DNA of 64,000 nt from Rhizobium sp. CSW-27 (GCF_018760785.1 NZ_JAHHZO010000004.1:186001-250000), one strand, 5' to 3'; shown: positions 12,223 to 22,090, counted from the stretch's first letter. Translations and numbers: made by a program. Notes: generated from the sequence alone by a model not told the origin.

Positions 12223-12237
12223 GTTCTGTCTTTGTTT
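12223..12237 (+). promoter_or_regulatory. possible second, degenerate LexA site
   Basis: GTTC TGTCTTT GTTT differs by one base from GTTC-N7-GTTC and lies 12 nt after the perfect site, closer to the lexA start. A tandem operator would tighten autoregulation, but one mismatch in an 8-base consensus can occur by chance. Confidence 0.4.
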
Positions 12238-12255
12238 CGGGCTCGGGGTTGCCAC

Positions 12256-12975
12256 ATGCTGACACGCAAACAACAGGAACTGCTTCTGTTCATTCATGAA
12301 CGCATGAAGGAGTCCGGTGTGCCGCCCTCCTTCGACGAAATGAAGGATGCGCTCGATCTGGCGTCGAAGTCGGGGATCCACCGGCTGATCACGGCGCTTG
12401 AAGAGCGCGGTTTCATCCGGCGCCTGCCCAATCGGGCCCGTGCGCTGGAGGTGATCAAGCTGCCCGAGTCCTACGCGCCGCCGGCCCAGCCGCGGCGTGG
12501 CTTTTCGCCCAGCGTCATCGAGGGCAGCCTTGGCAAGACGCCGCCAGCAAGGCCCGCCGCCCCGCCTGCCCCCGTCGAAGAATATACAGGAACCGCGACT
12601 GTTCCCGTGATGGGCCGCATTGCTGCGGGCGTGCCCATCTCGGCCATCCAGAACAACACCCATTCTATCGCCGTACCGATCGAGATGCTGGGCACCGGAG
12701 AGCATTATGCGCTTGAGGTGAAGGGCGATTCGATGATCGAGGCCGGCATTCTGGATGGCGACACGGTGATCATCCGCAATGGCAGTACCGCCAATCCGGG
12801 GGATATCATCGTCGCGCTGGTGGATGACGAAGAGGCGACCCTCAAGCGGTTCCGCCGCAAGGGTGCCTCCATCGCGCTCGAGGCGGCCAATCAGGCCTAT
12901 GAGACCCGGATCTTCGGACCGGACCGGGTCAAGATCCAGGGCAAGCTGGTCGGGCTTATCCGCCGCTACCACTGA
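12256..12975 (+). CDS. lexA: LexA repressor, SOS regulator
   Basis: A 239-residue LexA. The winged helix-turn-helix DNA-binding domain spans about 1-70. After a Pro/Ala-rich linker (72-108) comes the S24 self-cleaving domain: the cleavage site is in RIAAGV (Ala124-Gly125), the nucleophile is Ser159 in GDSM and the general base is Lys197 in TLKRF. The ATG at 12256 gives the conserved [10 protein letters not shown] start. An exact LexA box precedes it. The last 20 nt overlap the 3' end of the convergent comEC fragment. Confidence 0.98.
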   Translation: MLTRKQQELLLFIHERMKESGVPPSFDEMKDALDLASKSGIHRLITALEERGFIRRLPNRARALEVIKLPESYAPPAQPRRGFSPSVIEGSLGKTPPARPAAPPAPVEEYTGTATVPVMGRIAAGVPISAIQNNTHSIAVPIEMLGTGEHYALEVKGDSMIEAGILDGDTVIIRNGSTANPGDIIVALVDDEEATLKRFRRKGASIALEAANQAYETRIFGPDRVKIQGKLVGLIRRYH

Positions 12976-13441
12976 TCAGCCGGCGTACGGCATCGGGCAA
13001 GACGTCATCGAAGCGCCGGCTTCGCCAGTCATAGCTGCGGTGCAGGTCCCAGGGACGCAGAAGAGCGTTATGTGCGGCAGCCGCCCGCCAGTTGGCCGGA
13101 TCGCGGCTGCCGTTGAAATTCAGTTCCAGTGCGCCGGTGCGGCGCAGGGTTTGCCCGTTCAGCATCAGCGCACCGGAACGGCATTCGGCAAACCTCGCTT
13201 GCGCGGCAATGACGATATCGGCGAGATCACAGGCCGCACCCGCGTGACGACCGTCGTCCATCGCGATGACCGTTACCCCGCTCCGGGACAGGCCTAGACA
13301 GGCCAGGCCTTGATGGCATTGGAAGCGTCCGGTTGTCGCCCGCGCCCGCAGGCGGAGCTCTTCGATCGCCCGGCGGGCCTCTATGGGCGATATCGCCTCC
13401 TGCGTGCCTTGCCTTTCATTGCCTGTCGTCATGGAACGCAC
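12956..13441 (-). pseudogene. detached C-terminal part of ComEC (frameshifted)
   Basis: This frame encodes about 161 residues that continue ComEC: GRFQCHQGLACLGLSRSG, a DLADIVIA segment, CRSGALMLNGQTLRRTGALEL and RPWDLHRSYDW. To my knowledge these resemble the end of rhizobial ComEC proteins (degenerate metallo-beta-lactamase-like domain). It is joined to the upstream frame if one base is removed from the run of eight G (eight C in the gene) at 13464-13471. A GTG at 13441 is the first in-frame start but no convincing ribosome-binding site was seen. Either the base is a sequencing error or the gene is truly interrupted. Confidence 0.75.
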
Positions 13442-13451
13442 GGCCGACGGG

Positions 13452-15521
13452 TCAGGCTTTTGCGGGGGGGGTGACCGTCACGGCTTCACGCGCCCATTCC
13501 GGCGGGGACGGGCGCTCATGCACCTTCCCCTTGCGAAGGATCTCCGGTCCGCTGGTCGCCTCAAGGCGCAGGGCGTCCTGCCATTGCCGATAGATGAAAT
13601 CGCTGGGGCTGCGCCGATTGGTCGCCGCCTGGCGGCCATCCAGCAGGGCGACCAGCGTTCCATCCTCCGCCACCAGCAGATCCGGCGGCCGCCCGCCCCC
13701 CGTCCAGGCGAAGAGGACAAGGGCCGCCAGAAGGAAGAACAGCCCGACGAGGCGCAACCGGCTGCGCAGGATCATCAGCAGCAGGAACCCGAGCGCCGCC
13801 AGCGGCAGGAAGGCCGGGGGCGGGCGTCCCGTCGCAACCTCGCCACCCCACCCCGCCACGGTGGTGGCGATCGCGATCACCAGTTCCAGCGCCCAGCCCA
13901 TCAGCTTGAGAAAAGGCGCTTCGAGACCGAAGGGCATCAGCAGCATGCCGATCAGTCCGGCGGGCATCACCACCAGCGAAATCAGCGGCATGGCGGCCAG
14001 GTTGCCGGCAAGCCCATAGGCAGCCAGACGATGGAAATGAGCGAGCGAAAAGATGGCCGTCGACAGCATGCCGATCAGCGATGTGACGAGCACGCCCGCA
14101 GCAAAGCCGATCACCGGCCCTGCAAGCCGGGCGAGAAGCGGGTCAGCAGCCGCCAGAACGGCATGCTGTTCGCCGGAATGGCGGCGCATCCACACCTCAT
14201 AGCCAGCCACGAGCGCCGTGGTGGCGGCAAACGACATCTGAAAGCTGGCTCCCAGCACGGCCGAGGGACTCAGGACGAGAATGACCAGGGCCGACAGTGC
14301 GATATTGTGAAGACTGATCGAAGGTCGATCGCACAGCACGGCCACCAGCATGATGAACATCATGATGTAGGCACGCTCCGCCGAAACACCGAAACCGGAA
14401 ATCAGGTAGTAGGCCGTCACCATCAGCAGCGCGCCGGTGGCCGCGATCTTCTTGATCGGCATGCATTGGGCCAGGCCGGGAAACAGGCTGAGCGCGGCAC
14501 GCAGGCCGACAAAGGAAATGCCGGCCGCCAGCGCCATGTTGAGCCCGGAGATGGCAACAATATGCGCAAGGCCCGAAAGCCGGAGCGCCTCGACAGTCTC
14601 CTGCGAGATGGCGCGCCGCTCGTCCGTCACGATGGCAGCAGCGAAGGCGCCGGCATCCCCGCCGACCACGTCGCGGATCCGCTGGCCGATGGCGGCGCGC
14701 AGGTCGAAGAGCGTTCCCACGAGGGCGGCGGTCAGTCCGCCGGACGCCGTATCCATGCCCAGGATCTGCGGCGCGCCATAAAAGAAGCCGACGGCGCCGA
14801 TTCCTTCGAAATAGGCGGGGAAAGCGAAATCCAGCAGCCCGGGTAATGCCGGGCCGGAGGGCGGCGACAATCTGACGCGGCCCTCCACCTGCGTTCCGGT
14901 CGGAAGTGGCTCATGGCGCGCCCGCCACAGCACCACGACGCGCTCAGGGGGACGCGACAACGCCGGTTCAGCCGTGCGGCTGACCCGAACCGTGTAGCGC
15001 CAGCGTCCGCCGGAGACCGCTTCCCGGCGCTCCACCACACCGAGCATGCGCGTCGTCACCGGAGCATCCAGGATCAGCGTCGCATGACGCAGCGTCTGCA
15101 GATGGGCAAGACCCGCCCCGCACGATGCGAGACCCGCAGCAAGCAGCACGCCGCGCCATGCAGCGTGGCCATAACAGCCAGCAAGCCAGCCGGCGGCAAG
15201 AAGTGGCGGGCCTGTCCAGGATATCCAGGCCGGCGGCGGTTTGGCCGCGCAGAACCAGAGAATCGCACCGAGGCCGACAAGAACCGGCAGCAACAGGAAA
15301 CCGCGTCCATAGGCGCTCTCTTCCGCCGCAAGCCGCTGCCACCAGGCCAGCCTCTGCGGCTGTTCACGCGATATTGACACCCTTTCGTCGGAGGCATCCC
15401 ACAGCAATGGCGCTCCAACCCGCCCTGCCCCTTTGCGCAGCGGTAGGGCCCGCGGGAAGCGGGGCCGGAAGGCCTCGACCTCCCGCGCTGATTCGCCCGC
15501 CGGGGTTTCCGCTTCCGCCAC
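13452..15521 (-). CDS. comEC: ComEC/Rec2 DNA-uptake channel, truncated by frameshift
   Basis: A 689-residue polytopic inner-membrane protein of the ComEC family, which moves single-stranded DNA across the cytoplasmic membrane in competent cells. N-terminal membrane helices (about 70-130), an OB-like segment (about 140-235) and the Competence core (VGGDAGAFAAAIVTDERRAISQ, GLAHIVAISGLNMAL, GFGVSAERAYIMM) are present. The frame ends just after a C8 run, and the expected C-terminal domain lies in the next frame, so the restored protein would have about 854 residues. The GTG at 15521 has a strong GGAGGG site. Many rhizobia carry comEC without a full competence machinery. Confidence 0.9.
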   Translation of the reverse strand: MAEAETPAGESAREVEAFRPRFPRALPLRKGAGRVGAPLLWDASDERVSISREQPQRLAWWQRLAAEESAYGRGFLLLPVLVGLGAILWFCAAKPPPAWISWTGPPLLAAGWLAGCYGHAAWRGVLLAAGLASCGAGLAHLQTLRHATLILDAPVTTRMLGVVERREAVSGGRWRYTVRVSRTAEPALSRPPERVVVLWRARHEPLPTGTQVEGRVRLSPPSGPALPGLLDFAFPAYFEGIGAVGFFYGAPQILGMDTASGGLTAALVGTLFDLRAAIGQRIRDVVGGDAGAFAAAIVTDERRAISQETVEALRLSGLAHIVAISGLNMALAAGISFVGLRAALSLFPGLAQCMPIKKIAATGALLMVTAYYLISGFGVSAERAYIMMFIMLVAVLCDRPSISLHNIALSALVILVLSPSAVLGASFQMSFAATTALVAGYEVWMRRHSGEQHAVLAAADPLLARLAGPVIGFAAGVLVTSLIGMLSTAIFSLAHFHRLAAYGLAGNLAAMPLISLVVMPAGLIGMLLMPFGLEAPFLKLMGWALELVIAIATTVAGWGGEVATGRPPPAFLPLAALGFLLLMILRSRLRLVGLFFLLAALVLFAWTGGGRPPDLLVAEDGTLVALLDGRQAATNRRSPSDFIYRQWQDALRLEATSGPEILRKGKVHERPSPPEWAREAVTVTPPAKA

Positions 15522-15821
15522 GCACCCTCCGCCAAACGGCGCCCGTCCTTAACCGAAATACAACCTGAACCTGTTTATCTGCGCCGGTCAATTGCCGCTT
15601 TCCGCGGCAGAACACGGCCAGCCTCGATTGGATCGATTGAAACGCGGTGAACCGGCAAAACCGGAGAAACAAAAGCGGGAAACCCGAGTGAAGTCACAGA
15701 TTTCGCGCTGCACAATTACCCGCGGCAAGTGCTTGGCAGCACGCATCAGATCATATAGCTACTTTCAGAGGCTTCACTCATCTGGCGCTTTCAGCGCCTT
15801 TCCGCCCATCGGAGGATCAGT
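15522..15821 (+). promoter_or_regulatory. gltA upstream region
   Basis: 300 nt without a credible ORF between divergent comEC and gltA. It must hold the gltA promoter; an AT-rich segment (around 15745-15775) is the best candidate. GGAGGA precedes the gltA ATG. In several rhizobial genomes gltX lies here; there is no trace of it in this window. Confidence 0.5.
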
Positions 15822-17111
15822 ATGACGGACACAAGCGCACATCTTGGATTGGGAGAGAAGAAGGTCGACCTTCCGGTGAAGAAGGGAACGATCGGGCCTG
15901 ACGTGATCGATATCGGTTCGCTTTACAAGCACACCGGCGCCTTCACCTACGACCCCGGCTTCACCTCGACCGCTTCCTGCGAATCCAAGATCACCTTCAT
16001 CGACGGCGACGAGGGCGTCCTCCTGCATCGCGGCTACCCGATCGAGCAGCTGGCGGAGCATGGTGACTTCCTGGAAACCTGCTACCTGCTGCTTTACGGC
16101 GAACTGCCGACCGCCGCACAGAAGAAGGATTTCGACCACCGCGTCACGCACCACACCATGGTGCACGAGCAGATGAGCCGCTTCTTCACCGGCTTTCGCC
16201 GCGACGCCCATCCGATGGCCGTCATGGTCGGCACGGTCGGCGCGCTGTCGGCCTTCTATCACGACTCGACCGACATCACCGATCCTCACCAGCGCATGGT
16301 CGCTTCGCTGCGCATGATCGCCAAGATGCCGACGATCGCCGCCATGGCCTACAAGTACCATATCGGCCAGCCCTTCGTTTACCCGCAGAACAATCTGGAT
16401 TACGCCTCGAACTTCCTGCGCATGTGCTTTGCCGTGCCGTGCGAAGAATACAAGGTGAACCCGGTTCTGGCGCGCGCCATGGACCGCATCTTCATCCTGC
16501 ATGCCGATCACGAGCAGAACGCCTCCACCTCGACGGTGCGCCTCGCCGGCTCTTCCGGCGCCAATCCGTTCGCCTGCATCGCGGCCGGCATTGCCTGCCT
16601 CTGGGGCCCGGCACATGGCGGCGCCAATGAAGCAGCGCTCAACATGCTGATGGAAATCGGCACGCCAGACCGCATTCCGGAATATATCGCCCGCGCCAAG
16701 GACAAGAACGACCCGTTCCGTCTGATGGGCTTCGGTCACCGCGTCTACAAGAACTACGACCCGCGCGCCAAGATCATGCAGAAGACCACGCATGAGGTTC
16801 TGGGCGAACTCGGCCACAAGGACGACCCGCTGCTGCAGGTCGCCATGGAACTGGAAAAGATCGCCCTGACGGACGAGTACTTCATCGAGAAGAAGCTCTA
16901 TCCGAACATCGACTTCTATTCCGGCATCACGCTGAAGGCGATGGGCTTCCCCACCACCATGTTCACGGTGCTCTTCGCTCTCGCCCGCACCGTCGGCTGG
17001 ATTGCCCAGTGGGCCGAAATGATTGAAGACCCGCAGCAGCGCATCGGTCGCCCGCGCCAGCTCTACACGGGCGCTGCCAAGCGCGATTACGTGCCGGTCT
17101 CCAAGCGCTGA
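15822..17111 (+). CDS. gltA: citrate synthase
   Basis: Condenses acetyl-CoA and oxaloacetate at the entry of the TCA cycle. The 429 residues are the length of type II hexameric bacterial enzymes. Key segments are the N-terminal [27 protein letters not shown], the catalytic His in [42 protein letters not shown], and the catalytic Asp in NIDFYSG. It lies downstream of a 300-nt promoter region and is followed by a strong terminator, so it is monocistronic. It is functionally linked to the pyruvate dehydrogenase cluster 10 kb away. Confidence 0.98.
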   Translation: MTDTSAHLGLGEKKVDLPVKKGTIGPDVIDIGSLYKHTGAFTYDPGFTSTASCESKITFIDGDEGVLLHRGYPIEQLAEHGDFLETCYLLLYGELPTAAQKKDFDHRVTHHTMVHEQMSRFFTGFRRDAHPMAVMVGTVGALSAFYHDSTDITDPHQRMVASLRMIAKMPTIAAMAYKYHIGQPFVYPQNNLDYASNFLRMCFAVPCEEYKVNPVLARAMDRIFILHADHEQNASTSTVRLAGSSGANPFACIAAGIACLWGPAHGGANEAALNMLMEIGTPDRIPEYIARAKDKNDPFRLMGFGHRVYKNYDPRAKIMQKTTHEVLGELGHKDDPLLQVAMELEKIALTDEYFIEKKLYPNIDFYSGITLKAMGFPTTMFTVLFALARTVGWIAQWAEMIEDPQQRIGRPRQLYTGAAKRDYVPVSKR

Positions 17112-17136
17112 TCGAAGGCCTCTGGCCCTGTGAGAA

Positions 17137-17169
17137 AGTCCGCAGCCTCGCGCCGCGGGCTTTTTTTTT
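17137..17169 (+). terminator. rho-independent terminator of gltA
   Basis: AGTCCGC (17137-17143) pairs with GCGGGCT (17155-17161, one G-T pair), followed by a run of nine T (17161-17169). It lies 26 nt after the gltA stop. Confidence 0.88.
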
Positions 17170-17265
17170 CGTGGACCGGGTTCCCTTGTCCGGCCATTTG
17201 CATCTGCCCCGCAAGGTCATACACTGCCGCACGGCAGGCATGTCGGAGCGCAGGGAGGTTTGCAG

Positions 17266-17649
17266 GTGGACCAGGAAACGGCCGAGACACTGATTGCGCT
17301 CGAACGAAGCCTGCATGAACCGGCCACGCGCGGCGACCGACAGCAGGTCGCGGCACTGCTGGCCGAGGATTTCGTTGAATTCGGCAGTTCGGGACGCATT
17401 TTCAACAAGGCGCAGACGATTTCGGCGCTTGCAGCGGAAACGCCCTCAGCGGACGAGCGACGGCTCCAGGCATTCGACTTTGTCGTGACCGACCTCGCTC
17501 AGGATGTTGCGCTCGTCACCTACAAGATCGATCGCTCCCAGACACGAACAGGCACGGCTCGCACAACCCTTCGAAGCTCGATCTGGAAGCGGATCGACGG
17601 GCGCTGGCAGATGCTGTTCCATCAGGGAACGGTGGTGCCCGCCCTCTGA
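17266..17649 (+). CDS. DUF4440/SnoaL-like small protein
   Basis: A 127-residue cytosolic protein of the NTF2-like superfamily. An N-terminal helix pair (ETAETLIALERSLHEPATRGD..VAALLAEDFVEFGSSGRIFN) leads into strands with DFVVTDLAQDVALVTYKI and a C-terminal SSIWKRIDGRWQMLFHQGT. This is the DUF4440 pattern; such proteins are often of unknown ligand specificity. The GTG at 17266 is preferred over the TTG at 17260 because GGAGG ends 7 nt before the GTG but only 1 nt before the TTG. The 3' end overlaps the convergent lpxB by 28 nt. Confidence 0.85.
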   Translation: MDQETAETLIALERSLHEPATRGDRQQVAALLAEDFVEFGSSGRIFNKAQTISALAAETPSADERRLQAFDFVVTDLAQDVALVTYKIDRSQTRTGTARTTLRSSIWKRIDGRWQMLFHQGTVVPAL

Positions 17650-18818
17650 CCACGCCGCGCGAGAAGTTCCAGCACAAGGCCGGCACCCGCCTCTCCCGGC
17701 GGAACGCTGGTGGCCAGCCGTTCCCAGACGGTATCAAATCCCGCGAGCATGGCGCGGCGTTGCGGTGTATCGGCGCTCAGGCAGTCTGCCCAGCGGGCGA
17801 GATAACCGGGACGCACCAGGTCATTGATGTGTTCCGGCAGTACCGGCTGGTCGGCAATCAGGTTCGGCAATGCGGCGGACCAGATTTTGATGCGCGACAG
17901 CATCAGTTTCATCAGCCAGTCCACCTTGTAGATGGAAACCGTGGGCACACCGCAGAGCGCAAGTTCCAGCGTCACAGTGCCGGATGCTGCCAACGCCATG
18001 TCGCACTCTGCAAAGGCCTGCCACTTGCCCTCGGAGCCAATGGTGATCTGCGGCTTGATGGCCCAGTTGGCGGTAAGGCTGCGCACCAGTGCCTCCTGCC
18101 GCGGCACGGTAGGCAAAAGGAAACGGACGCGGCCTCCGTTGCGCTCGGCGATCAGCTTGACCGTCTCTTCCAGCGCCGGCATCAGTATCCGGATCTCGGT
18201 GGAGCGCGACCCCGGCAGGATGACGATCGTGCGACCGTCATCGGCATCCGGCAGACCGCGCGCCGCCCGCCGGGCACGCACGCGCAAAACATCCGGATCC
18301 GCCGTCAGCCGGTGACCGATGAAATCCGTCTTCGGACCGCCGAGCCGCTGCATCGCCTCCGGTTCGAAAGGCAGGATGGCCAGAACCTGATCGACATAGG
18401 CAAGCATCGCCGTCGCCCGATATTCCTTCCAGGCCCAGACGCTCGGGCACACATAATCGACCACCGGCAGGTCCGGCAGTGCCCTGCGCACGCGCCTTGC
18501 GACGCGATGGGTAAAGTCCGGGCTGTCGATGATGATCAATACATCGGGACGTTCGGCTATGATGGCATCGGCGGCCTGGCGGATGCGCCGCATCAGTTGC
18601 GGCAGGCGCTTCAGCACCTGCGTCAGCCCCATGATGGAAAGTTCGGAAAAATCGAACAGGGAGCGCAGTCCCTCTGCCTCCAGAGCCTCGCCCCCCACAC
18701 CGACAAGCCGGACCGGCCCTGGCCATGCGCGTTTCAGATGCGCCACCAGATCGCCGCCCAGAAGATCCCCGGACACTTCACCGGCAATCACGCCGATCTT
18801 CAGAACCCGCTCGCTCAT
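17622..18818 (-). CDS. lpxB: lipid-A-disaccharide synthase
   Basis: Glycosyltransferase (GT19) joining lipid X to UDP-2,3-diacylglucosamine in lipid A synthesis on the inner face of the cytoplasmic membrane. The 398 residues include VIAGEVSGDLLGGDLV at the N-terminus, GVGGEALEAEGLRSLFD, SPDFTHRVARRVR, YVCPSVWAWK and LPGSRSTEI. All are hallmarks of LpxB. The ATG at 18818 overlaps the lpxI stop by one base (TGATG), so translation is coupled. It is the last gene of the long minus-strand envelope cluster. Confidence 0.98.
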   Translation of the reverse strand: MSERVLKIGVIAGEVSGDLLGGDLVAHLKRAWPGPVRLVGVGGEALEAEGLRSLFDFSELSIMGLTQVLKRLPQLMRRIRQAADAIIAERPDVLIIIDSPDFTHRVARRVRRALPDLPVVDYVCPSVWAWKEYRATAMLAYVDQVLAILPFEPEAMQRLGGPKTDFIGHRLTADPDVLRVRARRAARGLPDADDGRTIVILPGSRSTEIRILMPALEETVKLIAERNGGRVRFLLPTVPRQEALVRSLTANWAIKPQITIGSEGKWQAFAECDMALAASGTVTLELALCGVPTVSIYKVDWLMKLMLSRIKIWSAALPNLIADQPVLPEHINDLVRPGYLARWADCLSADTPQRRAMLAGFDTVWERLATSVPPGEAGAGLVLELLARRGQRAGTTVP

Positions 18819-19702
18819 CACCCGATCCCCTGTCCCGGCAGGCCGGCATCGATGCCGCAGATGAATACGCCAGCCTCGTCCGCAGCCTGCAGCATCGCCT
18901 CGCGCTCCACGATCAACGCCCGCCCCGCCTCCACCGCAATGCCGCCGAGCCCGGCAGCAACGATGGCGTGGATGGTCGACGGACCGATGGTGGGCAGATC
19001 CGCGCGCATGTCCTGCTGCGGCTTGCACAGCTTGACCAGCGCGCCGCGTCTGCGTCTTGAAACGCGCCCGGCCGTGCGAAGTTCACCGACGCGCTGCAAC
19101 ATCGCGTCGGTTCCCTCGACGCCCTCCAGCGCCACGATCCGCCCGCCGACGCTGACGGCGCCCTGTCCGACGTCAAGCTGCCCCAGAAGCCGTGCCGCTT
19201 CTGCTCCGCGAGCGATATCGCGCCGGTCGTCCGCATCCGGCTGATGGCGACCAAGCGTGCCTATATCGGCCAGAAGACCGGGCAGGATCTCGTGCACGCC
19301 GACGACCCGGCAGCCCATACCTTCGAACAGGCTGATCACCATGCGCAGAACGGCATCATCGCCGCCGGCAAGCAGCGTCTTCAGCGCCTGCGGCAACTTG
19401 ATGAGCGTCGACAGCGTCGGGCGGATCTGGCGCCATTCCGGCCGGCGGCGCACGCCGCCGGACATCACCACCCGCCGGACATCCCGTTCCCTGAAAAGCC
19501 TCTGGATGCGCACCTGATCGCCAACGCCGGCGACAGCATGATCAAAGTCGGAAAAGTCGCGGTCCGCCTCATCCCGAAGGCAGACGACAAAGGGCTCGTC
19601 ACCGGCGGCGCGTGCGGCTTGCGCCACATGCAGCGGCAAAAAGCCATGCCCTGCGATGATTGCCAGACGTCCCGTCCGGTCGCGAACGGGAGAGGAGCCC
19701 AC
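18818..19702 (-). CDS. lpxI: UDP-2,3-diacylglucosamine pyrophosphatase LpxI
   Basis: Hydrolyses UDP-2,3-diacylglucosamine to lipid X; LpxI is the alphaproteobacterial replacement for LpxH. The 294-residue protein starts with GRLAIIAGHGFLPLHVA and has the DUF1009 segments VVMSGGVRRRPEW, VVGVHEILPGLLA, LGQLDVGQGAVSVGG, EGVEGTDAMLQRVGEL, and GALVKLCKPQQDMRADLPTIGPST. The start is a GTG at 19702 with AAGG upstream, 4 nt after the lpxA stop. It is placed between lpxA and lpxB, as in other alphaproteobacteria. Confidence 0.97.
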   Translation of the reverse strand: MGSSPVRDRTGRLAIIAGHGFLPLHVAQAARAAGDEPFVVCLRDEADRDFSDFDHAVAGVGDQVRIQRLFRERDVRRVVMSGGVRRRPEWRQIRPTLSTLIKLPQALKTLLAGGDDAVLRMVISLFEGMGCRVVGVHEILPGLLADIGTLGRHQPDADDRRDIARGAEAARLLGQLDVGQGAVSVGGRIVALEGVEGTDAMLQRVGELRTAGRVSRRRRGALVKLCKPQQDMRADLPTIGPSTIHAIVAAGLGGIAVEAGRALIVEREAMLQAADEAGVFICGIDAGLPGQGIG

Positions 19703-19706
19703 GGCC

Positions 19707-20522
19707 TTACGCCTTCCCGCGATAGGGCGAGGAAATCGCCCGGTCGCTGTCGGCCAGAATGAAGTCGATGACCTCCAGCGCCTCCGGGCAATCGAGATAG
19801 TCGTCCCGGATGGCCGCGGCCTTGGGACGGATCGCCCCTTCGCCCTCGAAGATCGCCTTGTAGGCCTTGCGCACCTGATGGATCACGGCGCGGTCGATGC
19901 CGGCGCGCGTCATGCCGACCACATTCAGCCCGCCGAGAAGGCCGGGATTGCCGTTCAGCATGCCATAGGGGATGACATCGTAATTGACCGCAGAAAGGCC
20001 ACCGACAAAAGCCTGTCGCCCGATGCGGCTGAACTGGTGCACGGCACAGCCGCCGCTCAGGATGGCGCGGTCATCGACCCGCACATGGCCCGCCAGCATG
20101 ACATTGTTGGACAGAATGATGCCGTTGCCGAGCCGGCAATCATGCGCGACATGCGAATTGGCCAGGAACAGGCAATCATTGCCGACACTGGTGATGCCAC
20201 CGCCGCCGACCGTGCCCATGTTCATCGTCACGCCTTCGCGCATGGTGCAGCGTTCGCCGATCACCAGGCGGGAATCTTCGCCCGCCTCGTGCAGGCTTTG
20301 CGACACGCCACCGATCACCGCCATCGGAAAGATGCGGCTGCCCTTGCCCACCTCGGTCATGCCCGTGACGACGGCATTGGAGATCACCTCCACATCGTCA
20401 TGCAGCACGACGCGCGCGCCAATGCGGCAGAAGGGACCGACGACGACGTTCTCACCGATGACGGCACCCTCTTCAACGACGGCAAGCGGATGAATGCGGG
20501 CGCTGGCGGCGATCGTGCTCAT
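19707..20522 (-). CDS. lpxA: UDP-N-acetylglucosamine acyltransferase
   Basis: First step of lipid A synthesis, adding the 3-hydroxyacyl chain to UDP-GlcNAc. The 271 residues form a left-handed beta helix of hexapeptide repeats. The catalytic histidine is His127 in [10 protein letters not shown], and the C-terminal helical domain contains ILADSDRAI. The ATG overlaps the fabZ stop by 4 nt (ATGA). It belongs to the lpxD-fabZ-lpxA-lpxI-lpxB block. Confidence 0.98.
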   Translation of the reverse strand: MSTIAASARIHPLAVVEEGAVIGENVVVGPFCRIGARVVLHDDVEVISNAVVTGMTEVGKGSRIFPMAVIGGVSQSLHEAGEDSRLVIGERCTMREGVTMNMGTVGGGGITSVGNDCLFLANSHVAHDCRLGNGIILSNNVMLAGHVRVDDRAILSGGCAVHQFSRIGRQAFVGGLSAVNYDVIPYGMLNGNPGLLGGLNVVGMTRAGIDRAVIHQVRKAYKAIFEGEGAIRPKAAAIRDDYLDCPEALEVIDFILADSDRAISSPYRGKA

Positions 20523-20986
20523 GCCTCGTCCTTCTGGCGGATCATGGCGCCGATATCGGCTTCGGCGACAAGACTACCATCCACCTTGGCATCGCAATGG
20601 AACTTCCAGATATTGCCGCGCTGCTTGAGCTTGGTGACGTGATATTCAACACGATCACCGGGCACCACCGGACGACGGAAGCGCGCATTGTCGATGGTCA
20701 TGAAGTAGACCAGATTGCCTGTCTCGCCCTGCTTGCGCGCGCAGATGGCACCGGCCGTCTGGGCCATGCCCTCGATCAGCAGCACGCCCGGCATGATGGG
20801 GCGCACCGGAAAATGGCCGGTGAAGTGCGGTTCGTTCGCCGTCACGTTCTTGATGCCGATGGCGCTCTCGTCGCTGTTGATCTCGATGATCCGGTCAACC
20901 AGCAGGAAGGGATACCGATGCGGCAAAAGCTTCATGATCTCCATGATGTCGACGGAGTCGAGCGATGCCTTTTCCTGGTCAGCCAT
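20519..20986 (-). CDS. fabZ: 3-hydroxyacyl-ACP dehydratase FabZ
   Basis: Dehydrates 3-hydroxyacyl-ACP in fatty-acid elongation, competing with LpxA and LpxD for the same ACP intermediates. About 155 residues with the hot-dog fold; the catalytic pair is His58 in HFTGHFP and Glu72 in LIEGMAQ. The ATG at 20986 lies inside the last codons of lpxD (8-nt overlap) and follows GGAAAAAGGA-type sequence. The gene is between lpxD and lpxA, the conserved proteobacterial order. Confidence 0.98.
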   Translation of the reverse strand: MADQEKASLDSVDIMEIMKLLPHRYPFLLVDRIIEINSDESAIGIKNVTANEPHFTGHFPVRPIMPGVLLIEGMAQTAGAICARKQGETGNLVYFMTIDNARFRRPVVPGDRVEYHVTKLKQRGNIWKFHCDAKVDGSLVAEADIGAMIRQKDEA

Positions 20987-22040
20987 TCCTTTTTCCTCTT
21001 TTTCTGGCCCTTTCGTCGGACCGAGCCAAGCTCTCGGCCATGTCGCGCAGATAGTCCTGCATGGGACGTGCCGGATGGCCGCCGTAACGGGCGCCTGCCG
21101 GCACGGAACCCACCACCGCCGAGGCGGCGCCGATCTGCGCACCATCCCCGATCGTGATATGTCCGTTAACGCCGGTTGCGCCACCGATCTGCACGCCATC
21201 ACCGATCCGCGTCGATCCCGCTATACCAACACCGCTGGCAAAAGCGCAATGCCGGCCGATCCGCACATTGTGGGCAACCTGGACCTGGTTGTCGATTTTC
21301 GTGCCTTCACCGATCACGGTATCGTCCATAGCACCGCGATCGATCGTGGTGTTGGCACCGATCTCGACATTGTCCTGGATGATCACGCGGCCGATCTGGA
21401 CCATTTTCAACATGCCGGCCGGACCGGGGGCAAAGCCGAAGCCATCCTGGCCGATGCGCGCGCCATTGTGGATGATGACGCCATTGCCGATCAAGGCGCA
21501 GATGACGGAAGCCCCTGCCGCCACGCAACAGTTGCGGCCGATCCGCACGTCGGCGCCGATCACCGCGCCGGCGCCGATGCGGGTGCCTGTACCGATTTCC
21601 GCATGCGCGCCGATCACCGCCATCGGCTCGACCGTCACGCCCTCTTCGAGACGCGCGGTGGGATCGATGTAAGCCGCCGGAGAAATGCCCTCGCCCGCAA
21701 CCGTAGGCACGACACGCATCGCCTTCGGATGCAGAAGCGCACCAGCACGCGCGAAGGCCGCATGCGGCTTGGGCGTCGACAGGATCGCGATATGCGGGGG
21801 AACAAGCGATTGCAGGGCCGGCTCACAGATGATTGCCGTTGCATTGCAGCTTTTGAGTTCGTCGCGGTACTTTCGCGAGAGGATGTAGCAGACGTCGCCG
21901 TCGCCCGCCCTTGAAACAGGCGAAATGGAGCGCACAAGGCGCTCCCCTTTCGTCTGGTCGAGAAGCTCCACCCCAAGATGCGAAGCAAGCTCGCGCAGCT
22001 TCACGCCATCATGCGGCGGAAAGAAGTCGTTGTTGTCCAT
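20979..22040 (-). CDS. lpxD: UDP-3-O-(3-hydroxyacyl)glucosamine N-acyltransferase
   Basis: Third lipid A enzyme, N-acylating UDP-3-O-acyl-glucosamine. The 353 residues have the N-terminal uridine-binding domain (LREL..LGVEL...[17 protein letters not shown]) followed by many hexapeptide repeats (for example [14 protein letters not shown]), a QDGFGFAP loop and the catalytic histidine in [10 protein letters not shown], then a C-terminal helix. The ATG at 22040 gives the family start; the frame is open further upstream without similarity. The stop of bamA lies about 50 nt upstream. Confidence 0.97.
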   Translation of the reverse strand: MDNNDFFPPHDGVKLRELASHLGVELLDQTKGERLVRSISPVSRAGDGDVCYILSRKYRDELKSCNATAIICEPALQSLVPPHIAILSTPKPHAAFARAGALLHPKAMRVVPTVAGEGISPAAYIDPTARLEEGVTVEPMAVIGAHAEIGTGTRIGAGAVIGADVRIGRNCCVAAGASVICALIGNGVIIHNGARIGQDGFGFAPGPAGMLKMVQIGRVIIQDNVEIGANTTIDRGAMDDTVIGEGTKIDNQVQVAHNVRIGRHCAFASGVGIAGSTRIGDGVQIGGATGVNGHITIGDGAQIGAASAVVGSVPAGARYGGHPARPMQDYLRDMAESLARSDERARKRGKRNG

Positions 22041-22090
22041 TGCCCTGTGCTCCAGAACAGTATTCCAGTTCGCGTTCTGGATGCCAGATA

